Positions 51,838 to 64,000 of a stretch of 64,000 nucleotides of DNA are shown piece after piece. The notes under the pieces were generated by a model. It was not told the origin of the DNA. It saw only the letters and a program-made list of their open reading frames with translations, and ran no database searches. The DNA lies in assembly GCA_031552735.1 (NCBI GenBank), contig JAVBMF010000026.1, positions 1-64,000 of the forward strand, written 5' to 3'. The DNA comes from JAVBUY01 sp031552735 (lineage in GTDB: Bacteria; Bacillota; Clostridia; Christensenellales; Aristaeellaceae). Position numbers and translations under genes: made by a program. Every line of letters starts with the position of its first letter. Within the stretch, counting starts at the first letter, position 1.

Positions 51838-53556
51838 TCAGCCGTCCGGATACGTCATGTCGATTTCTTCGATCTTGGTCCAGTTATCAAAATTTTCGGC
51901 ATAATCGTGTATTTCGTAGCGTTCGAGGTAATGGCGGCGGTTTGGCGGCCAGATATCGACACGATGAAAGTGCGTGCGCACGACCGGATCGCCCTCGGCA
52001 AGGTCTTCAAACGGAACGCCGAACGGTTCCGGATCAAGGTCGGCTGCAAGGGCAATGGTGGCTTGGAAATTCTCCAGCGAGGTCGGCGCGTCGGAATAGT
52101 CCAGCGGCACATTGGCGCTGCCGCGGGGCTTTACAAACAGCGCGGTGGTGCGGAAGGTGTCCAGCGGACGCTCGTTTTCCGCGTTTTCGTGGTCGCCCAG
52201 GATGAGGATGGTGGCGTCCTCGTAAACGCCGAGGTCTTTCATGCGCTGAAAGTACTCGCGCAGAATATGGAAGCAGCCCATGGTCTGCTTGATTTCGTTG
52301 GCTTCGTCCTCGCTGATGGGCTTTGCCTGCGCATCCATCAGATAGGGCGTGTGGCTGCCGTGCATGTGAATATAGGTGAAGTTGTTGTGGTCGGACTGCG
52401 TGGTCAGACCGAGCGAGAGCAGGCGATCATACAGACGCATGTCGTCCAGTTTGTAGGGTTTTTGTCCTGCCAGCAATTCCAGCACGTCGTCCATGACGTT
52501 GCTGGGCAGCCAGAAGGTTGCCTTCAGCGCGTGCGGCACATAGCGGCAGGCTGACAACAGCGACATTTGCTTGATGACTTCGCTGGTGCGCAGTTTGACG
52601 CTGCCGCTGCGGATGTTGTCGGCCACGCCGGAAAGCTGCTCGACATCGGTATACGTGTAGCCCGACTGGATGTAGAGCTTGGTGGTGTAGTCTTGCTCGC
52701 GCAGTGCTTTTAGCAGCGCGGAATCCTGATACGCCTTGAAATACTCGTTGGCGTGCAGGTTGAAATCGGCGGGCTTACCGGTGAGCATATAGGGGATAGA
52801 GGGATAGGTTTGCGTATAGACCGAAACGTTGTCGCGGTAGTAGGTGAAGCCTTCCAAGTCATCAAAGTAATCTTCCTGCTGGTTAAAGATGTCGTCGATA
52901 TAGGAGCCGTCCATGCGGTCAATCACAAAGACCAATATGTTGTCTTTGGTGGACAGTTCGAACATGCCGTCCTCTGACAAATAACTTGAACGGGTAGAGG
53001 GTTCGGCACTGGCGGCAACCAGCGAGCTGACCAGCGAGGTGAGCTGCATGGCGACCAGCAGCAGCGGCACAAAAAGCAGCGCGCGACGCCACCACTTCGG
53101 CGTCCAGGCAAGCAGCAGAAAGGGCAGCGTGATCAGCGCATACCAAATGAGCAGATTGGTCACCGCGTGCGTGCGGTACTTGTCCCACGCGATGGTCGCG
53201 CCGGTCAACTGGCCCAGCGAAAGGTTGAGGAACGTGCCTTGCAAATAGCCGGCAAGCAGCAGCCCGAATAGCAGCGACAGCGCGACATTGAGCACACGGC
53301 CGCGCAGCAGCATCAGCACCGCGCTGAGCAGCGTGAATACGCCCAGCCACAGCAGCAGGACGGGGCTGATGATTTCCGTCAAATAAAACGACATAACGTT
53401 GCGGTTGTTGAAAAACAGGTCCAACATGCCGAACAGGATGAATGTGAACGAGCAGCCCAGCGTGACCGAGAGCACCAGCATCAGGCGCTGTTTCAGCGAA
53501 CGATCGTCCTGCCAGAGCGCATGCCCAAACGAATGCGGCTTTGTTTGTGTGGACAA
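51838..53556 (-). CDS. membrane sulfatase/LTA-synthase-like protein B (paralog of the downstream gene)
   Basis: A 572-residue paralog of the next gene, similar along its whole length: five membrane helices, the shared loop YLQGTFLNL(S/P)LGQL, NILVFVIDRMDGSYIDDIF, TYPSIPYMLTGKP, IHMHGSHTPYL and the shared C-terminal EIHDYAENFDNW. The metal motif reads LGDHENAENERPLD instead of GDHGE, so the two may differ in activity. The start is taken as the TTG at 53556 with GGGGAG 7 bases upstream. The two genes are separated by only 34 bases and are surely one transcript. Confidence 0.8.
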   Translation of the reverse strand: MSTQTKPHSFGHALWQDDRSLKQRLMLVLSVTLGCSFTFILFGMLDLFFNNRNVMSFYLTEIISPVLLLWLGVFTLLSAVLMLLRGRVLNVALSLLFGLLLAGYLQGTFLNLSLGQLTGATIAWDKYRTHAVTNLLIWYALITLPFLLLAWTPKWWRRALLFVPLLLVAMQLTSLVSSLVAASAEPSTRSSYLSEDGMFELSTKDNILVFVIDRMDGSYIDDIFNQQEDYFDDLEGFTYYRDNVSVYTQTYPSIPYMLTGKPADFNLHANEYFKAYQDSALLKALREQDYTTKLYIQSGYTYTDVEQLSGVADNIRSGSVKLRTSEVIKQMSLLSACRYVPHALKATFWLPSNVMDDVLELLAGQKPYKLDDMRLYDRLLSLGLTTQSDHNNFTYIHMHGSHTPYLMDAQAKPISEDEANEIKQTMGCFHILREYFQRMKDLGVYEDATILILGDHENAENERPLDTFRTTALFVKPRGSANVPLDYSDAPTSLENFQATIALAADLDPEPFGVPFEDLAEGDPVVRTHFHRVDIWPPNRRHYLERYEIHDYAENFDNWTKIEEIDMTYPDG

Positions 53557-53687
53557 AGAAGTTCTCCCCTTCTGGTGTATAAATGCACAGCATAGTGTAA
53601 GCCAACATATATTACCACAAAACAGCGCGTGCGGCAAAGCAAAAAGCGCGAAACGGTGACGCTTCGCGCTTGCGTGAGAAAAACGCT

Positions 53688-54377
53688 TTACTTGGTCTTT
53701 TTCGCCTCGGCCTTCTTATAGAGGAAGCTATGCGCGCATGCCGCCAGCGCCGCGCCGACCAGCGGCCCGACAATGAACACCCACACATTGGCCAGCGCCT
53801 GTCCGCCGACAAACAGCGCGGGGCCGATGCTGCGGGCAGGATTGACCGACGTGCCGGTCAGCGGGATGCCGACGATGTGCACAAACGCCAGCGTCAGGCC
53901 AATGACGATGCCCGCCACCGAGCCCTTGCCCTCATCGGAGGTGACGCCCAGAATGGTGAACACGAAGATGGCGGTCAGGATAACCTCGATGATCAGCGAG
54001 CCCGCGATGCCCATCGCGGCGACGCCGTTGGTACCCAAGCCGCCGGTCAAATCCGGCATGCCGGTCTTGGTCAGCGCGAAGAGGATGCCGCCGCCTGCGG
54101 TCGCACCCAGCACCTGCGCCACAACATAGCCGCAGAAGTCCTTGACGCTCATCTTGCCCTTTAGCAGCACCGCCAGCGACACCGCCGGATTGATGTGGCA
54201 ACCGGACACATTGCCGATGACATAAGCCATCGCGACAATCGACAGGCCGAACGCCAGCGCCACGGCAAGGTGGCCGCCCGCCGGATCGCAGCCCAGCACC
54301 ATCGCGCTGCCACAACCCATGAATACCAGTACCAAAGTGCCCAGAAATTCCGCCGCGTACTTTTTGAAGCCGTTCAT
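53688..54377 (-). CDS. aqpZ: aquaporin (AqpZ-like)
   Basis: A 229-residue MIP channel with six helices and two half-helix motifs, CHINPAVSLA (first NPA) and SVNPARSIGPALF (second). The His in AFVHIVGIPLTGTSVNPARS (helix 5) and the Arg after the second NPA form the narrow filter seen in water-selective AqpZ channels, so water rather than glycerol is the likely substrate. GGGGTG lies 7 bases before the ATG at 54377; the ATG at 54392 has no usable site. It has its own promoter and stands divergent to rpoB. Confidence 0.92.
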   Translation of the reverse strand: MNGFKKYAAEFLGTLVLVFMGCGSAMVLGCDPAGGHLAVALAFGLSIVAMAYVIGNVSGCHINPAVSLAVLLKGKMSVKDFCGYVVAQVLGATAGGGILFALTKTGMPDLTGGLGTNGVAAMGIAGSLIIEVILTAIFVFTILGVTSDEGKGSVAGIVIGLTLAFVHIVGIPLTGTSVNPARSIGPALFVGGQALANVWVFIVGPLVGAALAACAHSFLYKKAEAKKTK

Positions 54378-54413
54378 GTGTATACACCCCATCCTTTATC
54401 AATTCCACCCGAT

Positions 54414-54441
54414 ATTATACAAAAAAATCCAAGGAATGCAA
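54414..54441 (-). promoter_or_regulatory. promoter of the aquaporin gene
   Basis: On the minus strand TTGCAT (54441-54436), a 16-base spacer, TATAAT (54419-54414). Confidence 0.65.
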
Positions 54442-54477
54442 GCCGTGCGCGGCATGTGCCGCGATATAAAAGAAAAA

Positions 54478-54495
54478 CGTGTGCAAATGCACACG
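54478..54495. promoter_or_regulatory. 18-bp palindrome upstream of the rpoB promoter
   Basis: CGTGTGCA-aa-TGCACACG is perfectly self-complementary and ends 5 bases before the rpoB -35 box, between the divergent aqpZ and rpoB promoters. A second dyad GCGGCA/TGCCGC lies at 54449-54462. Likely a protein-binding site rather than a terminator. Confidence 0.5.
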
Positions 54496-54500
54496 AAAGG

Positions 54501-54529
54501 TTGACAACAGGCTGGGTGCATGATAGACT
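54501..54529 (+). promoter_or_regulatory. sigma-A promoter of rpoB
   Basis: Perfect TTGACA (54501-54506), a 17-base spacer and TAGACT (54524-54529). The start site would leave a leader of about 150 bases before rpoB. Confidence 0.8.
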
Positions 54530-54687
54530 TATATCTTGCATCAGTATGCTACATTGTGCCAACTATCCCCATTTTTCGTTGTTGTTGAATCCATTGTACA
54601 CCGTATATTGTGGTTTGGCAATGGGGAAAATAGGGAGAATCGCGCAAGCGGTCCGGTGCTTCAAGAGAATAAGGGGTGATGGCGTTC

Positions 54688-58374
<3,687 letters not shown>

Positions 58375-58382
58375 GTGCGGCC

Positions 58383-58493
58383 GCCAATGCGCACCCATCT
58401 GCGGTGTCGGCGCGGCGCTGGGATTGTCGGCGTATGACACGATACGCCTCCGCACCCAGCCCCACGCCTCCTAGCATCTGGGCACGCCTTGGC
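58383..58493 (+). repeat. palindromic intergenic element, copy 3 (between rpoB and rpoC)
   Basis: Outer arms GCCAATGCGCACCCA and TGGGCACGCCTTGGC pair at 12 of 15 positions. Inside are ATCTGCGGTGTCG, a middle stem GCTGGG/CCCAGC, the apical hairpin GGCGTAT/ATACGCC and CTCCTAGCATCTG. It starts 8 bases after the rpoB stop and ends about 55 bases before rpoC, so it is transcribed in the rpoBC mRNA. Confidence 0.8.
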
Positions 58494-58548
58494 AGCCTTG
58501 GTCGGACGGCTACTACAGCATGGACGTATAAGAGGAGAGTGTTTCCTT

Positions 58549-62088
<3,540 letters not shown>

Positions 62089-62211
62089 CCAACGCGCCAT
62101 CTGCCGCACAGGGCGGTGTCGCCCAACGCGCAAAGTCGGTCACGTATTACGACATACGCTCCCTCCTTTGCGTGATAGGCTCCTACCCCTGCACGGCATC
62201 TGACACGTTGG
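62089..62211 (+). repeat. palindromic intergenic element, copy 4 (tandem unit 1)
   Basis: Begins on the base after the rpoC stop. Outer arms CCAACG and CGTTGG pair. Inside are CATCTGCCGCACAGGGCGGTG and its partner CCCCTGCACGGCATCTG, a middle stem GCGCAAAG/CTTTGCG, and the apical stem ACGTAT/ATACG. It belongs to the same family as copies 1-3 (ATCTGC, GGTGTCG, CTCCTA, GCATCTG blocks) with a longer second stem. Confidence 0.8.
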
Positions 62212-62343
62212 CGCACCATCTGCCGCACAGGGCGGTGTCGCCCAACGCGCAAAGTCGGTCACGTATTACGACATACGCTCCCTCCTTTGCGCGCGGGGCT
62301 CCTACCCCTGCACGGCATCTGACATATTGATGCGGGGTGCGCC
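62210..62343 (+). repeat. palindromic intergenic element, copy 5 (tandem unit 2)
   Basis: Direct repeat of copy 4 at a period of 119 bases, nearly identical over about 110 bases; most differences fall in one short loop (TGATAG versus CGCGGG). Its outer arms are different, GGCGCACC and GGTGCGCC, and also pair. Confidence 0.8.
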
Positions 62344-62399
62344 GCATGGGGTACGAGGACCCGAACACCGCCGCCAATTGGCAAATGCAACAAATTGGA

Positions 62400-62428
62400 T
62401 TGACACTCGCGTGGCGCAATGCTATGAT
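62400..62428 (+). promoter_or_regulatory. sigma-A promoter in front of the L7Ae-family gene
   Basis: Perfect TTGACA (62400-62405), a 17-base spacer, an extended TG and TATGAT (62423-62428). It gives the str operon its own start after the tandem repeats. Confidence 0.8.
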
Positions 62429-62463
62429 ATAGCGGTTGCCCTATCGAAAGGGAGGATGACGCG

Positions 62464-62709
62464 ATGCTCACACCGCTTCGCCAGGCCACGGCGCGTGCCG
62501 TGGGCGTCAAGCAAGTGCTTCGCGCCATTCAGGAAGGCAAGGTGGAGCAGGCTTTTGTGGCCGCCGATGCCGACCGCTTCCTCACCAAGCGCGTGATGGA
62601 CGCTTGCGCTGCAGCCAATATCCCCTGCATCGACGCCGCGTCGTCCAAGGAAATTGGACTGGCCTGCGGCATCGACGTGAGCGCTGCCGCCGCTGCGGCG
62701 CTGCGCTGA
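62464..62709 (+). CDS. rplGB: L7Ae/L30e/Gadd45 family RNA-binding protein
   Basis: An 81-residue protein of the YbxF type, found between rpoC and rpsL in most Firmicutes. Visible family parts are VGVKQVLRAIQEGKVEQAFV at the start, ADADRFLTKRVMDACAAANI in the middle and SSKEIGLACGIDVSAAAAAAL at the end (split: SSKEIGLACGI, DVSAAAAAAL). Relatives bind kink-turn RNA and may associate with the ribosome. GGGAGG precedes the ATG. Confidence 0.92.
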   Translation: MLTPLRQATARAVGVKQVLRAIQEGKVEQAFVAADADRFLTKRVMDACAAANIPCIDAASSKEIGLACGIDVSAAAAAALR

Positions 62710-62799
62710 TTCCCCACACTATGCATCCGCGAGGGTTGCGCGGGTACTATAGAAACCGCAAAAAATTCGCAATGTACCATTACATCAGGAGGTGCTTCC

Positions 62800-63174
62800 A
62801 TGCCCACGATCAATCAATTGATCCGTACGGGACGGGAAAAAAGAACATCGAAATCAAATTCTCCGATTCTGCAAAACTGCCCGCAGAAGCGCGGCGTTTG
62901 CCTGTCGGTGAAAACCACGACCCCCAAGAAGCCGAATTCGGCGCTGCGCAAGATCGCCAGAGTCCGTCTGACGAACTTGATCGAGGGTACGTGCTATATC
63001 CCCGGCATCGGCCACAACTTGCAGGAGCACTCCGTCGTGCTGATTCGCGGCGGCAAGGTGCGCGACCTGCCCGGCGTGCGTTACCACATCATCCGTGGCG
63101 CGCTGGACGCCGCTGGCGTCGCCAAGCGTATGCAGGCTCGCTCTCTCTATGGTGCGAAACGCCCCAAGAAGTAA
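62800..63174 (+). CDS. rpsL: 30S ribosomal protein S12
   Basis: A 124-residue S12. MPTINQLIRTGR at the start, TTTPKKPNSALRKIARVRLT around the streptomycin site (wild-type Lys) and LPGVRYHIIRGALDAAGV further on are all intact, predicting streptomycin sensitivity. S12 lies at the decoding centre. AGGAGG is 9 bases before the ATG. Normal length; the gap to the upstream gene is 90 bases. Confidence 0.97.
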   Translation: MPTINQLIRTGREKRTSKSNSPILQNCPQKRGVCLSVKTTTPKKPNSALRKIARVRLTNLIEGTCYIPGIGHNLQEHSVVLIRGGKVRDLPGVRYHIIRGALDAAGVAKRMQARSLYGAKRPKK

Positions 63175-63366
63175 TCCGCGCATCGTAAGCACATCCCATT
63201 GGCGCGGCGCATGGCCTCGGCTCGTTGGAACGGCGAACCGGTCGGTCCACCGCGGCGCAGGGGGAGATTCCCGATAGGGAGGCCGCATCATGCTGAGGTG
63301 CGGCGCACGCGGGGCCACGTTACTTTACACTTTTTGATTGTTTTCACACGAAGGGAGATTTGAACT

Positions 63367-63837
63367 ATGCCCAGACGTGGATTTATTCCCAAGCGCGAGG
63401 TGCTGCCCGATCCCGTGTACAGCACCACGGTGGTGACCAAACTGATCAATCAGATCATGCTCGACGGCAAGCGCGGCATCGCGCAGGCCGTGTGCTATGA
63501 TGCCTTTGAGGCGATCAAGGCCAAGACCGAGAAGGACCCGCTGGAGGTTTTCACCGCCGGGCTGAATAACATTCTGCCCGCGCTGGAAGTCAAGGCCCGC
63601 CGCGTCGGCGGCGCCACCTACCAGGTCCCGATCGAGATTCGCCCGGAGCGCCGCCAGACCTTGGCGCTGCGCTGGCTGGTGGAGTTCGCCCGCAAGCGTG
63701 GCGAGAAGACCATGAGCGAGCGGTTGGCCGGTGAGATTCTGGACGCTTCGAACAACGCGGGCAACGCGGTCAAGCGTAAGGAAGAAATGCACCGCATGGC
63801 GGAGGCGAATAAGGCCTTTGCTCACTATCGCTGGTAA
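63367..63837 (+). CDS. rpsG: 30S ribosomal protein S7
   Basis: A 156-residue S7, which starts assembly of the 30S head. MPRRGFIPKREVLPDPVY, LNNILPALEVKARRVGGATY and RWLVEFARKRGEKTMSERLA are characteristic. GGGAG precedes the ATG. The 192-base gap after rpsL is long for this operon and includes a dyad GCCGCAT/GTGCGGC near 63282-63303; nothing else was recognised there. Confidence 0.97.
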   Translation: MPRRGFIPKREVLPDPVYSTTVVTKLINQIMLDGKRGIAQAVCYDAFEAIKAKTEKDPLEVFTAGLNNILPALEVKARRVGGATYQVPIEIRPERRQTLALRWLVEFARKRGEKTMSERLAGEILDASNNAGNAVKRKEEMHRMAEANKAFAHYRW

Positions 63838-63906
63838 GGCCTGAGGCTGGCGATAAGCGCCTAGGCACTTCTGGCCAGCCTGAAGCAACCTAAGTCCTAA
63901 GTCCGT

Positions 63907-63932
63907 GGGCTCGCCATACAGGCGAGCCCTTT
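63907..63932 (+). terminator. hairpin between rpsG and fusA (attenuator)
   Basis: GGGCTCGCC-ataca-GGCGAGCCC, a perfect 9-bp stem followed by only TTT. It lies 50 bases before fusA in a conserved operon, so partial attenuation or an mRNA-processing site is more likely than full termination. Confidence 0.6.
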
Positions 63933-63978
63933 GCCGGACAAATCCGACCTTTTTCGCAGGAAGTCAGGAGGAAACGAT

Positions 63979-64000
63979 ATGCCAAGATCCCATCCGCTGG
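63979..64000 (+). CDS. fusA: elongation factor G, first 7 codons (3' end outside window)
   Basis: ATG plus codons for MPRSHPL with AGGAGG 7 bases upstream, directly after rpsG. EF-G follows rpsG in this operon in nearly all bacteria and Firmicutes proteins often start MPRxxxL. Too short to prove from sequence alone. Confidence 0.7.

Noticed and set aside
62089..62343. Tandem repeats as a CRISPR array
   Set aside because: Only two long units, with no spacers; the units are palindromes of about 119 bases and no cas gene is present.
62327..62596. Open frame overlapping the rplGB gene and its promoter
   Set aside because: It is a frame-shifted shadow over a conserved gene and a promoter, with an Arg-rich nonsense-like sequence.

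Overview
The window reads as chromosome from a high-GC, Gram-positive anaerobe of the Clostridia (my guess is an Oscillospiraceae- or Christensenellales-like gut bacterium; the order is not proven). The evidence is the Firmicutes-type order rpoB-rpoC-L7Ae-rpsL-rpsG-fusA, lipoprotein signals without outer-membrane genes, a SpoIID-domain protein, a radA-yacL pair, a YitT protein, a MazEF pair and strong GGAGG ribosome-binding sites. No tRNA, rRNA, CRISPR array, transposase or prophage gene was recognised.

Layout. 1-2.4 kb: the end of an alpha/beta hydrolase, a DUF4097 protein, then ybaB-recR. 2.5-6.3 kb: a lipoprotein, thymidine kinase and a nucleotidyltransferase-hexapeptide-phosphomannomutase-like fusion. 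6.3-6.9 kb: a promoter-driven non-coding region with a good 6S RNA candidate and a cluster of hairpins. 6.9-11.4 kb (minus strand): a MoxR / DUF58 / transglutaminase operon. 11.5-15.1 kb: birA, P1 peptidase, acpS, a VOC protein and an NnrD-type dehydratase, tightly overlapped. 15.2-19.3 kb: MazEF, YitT and a nuclease-helicase fusion.

19.3-30.3 kb is a complete uronic-acid catabolic locus: IclR regulator with palindromic operators, uxaB, uxaA, uxaC, a KdgF-like cupin, a KDPG aldolase fused to a VOC domain, a TRAP transporter (P, Q, M) and KDG kinase. It would import hexuronates and convert them to pyruvate and glyceraldehyde-3-phosphate. A hairpin between dctP and dctQM probably sets the excess of binding protein.

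30.3-31.0 kb is a small AT-rich islet with a barstar-like gene and a 42-codon reading frame. 31.0-37.6 kb: HelD, an M1 peptidase lipoprotein, galM and a polytopic glycosyltransferase. 37.8-45.1 kb: a UBA/DUF4342 membrane protein, a response regulator/histidine kinase pair, a convergent hybrid PAS kinase and an atypical metallophosphoesterase. 45.4-54.4 kb: radA, yacL, a YwaF-type membrane protein, a SpoIID lipoprotein, two paralogous membrane sulfatase-like proteins and an aquaporin. 54.5 kb to the end: the rpoBC/str cluster, running into fusA.

The most unusual signal is a family of about 110-135 bp imperfect palindromes. Five full copies (2131, 15837, 58383, 62089, 62210) and one fragment (2271) were found. 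All are on the plus strand, each block begins within about 15 bases after a stop codon, and the copies keep short fixed sequence blocks while their stems change in a compensatory way. They follow recR, mazF, rpoB and rpoC (tandem pair). I do not recognise the family; it behaves like a structured 3'-UTR RNA or a REP/MITE-like element.
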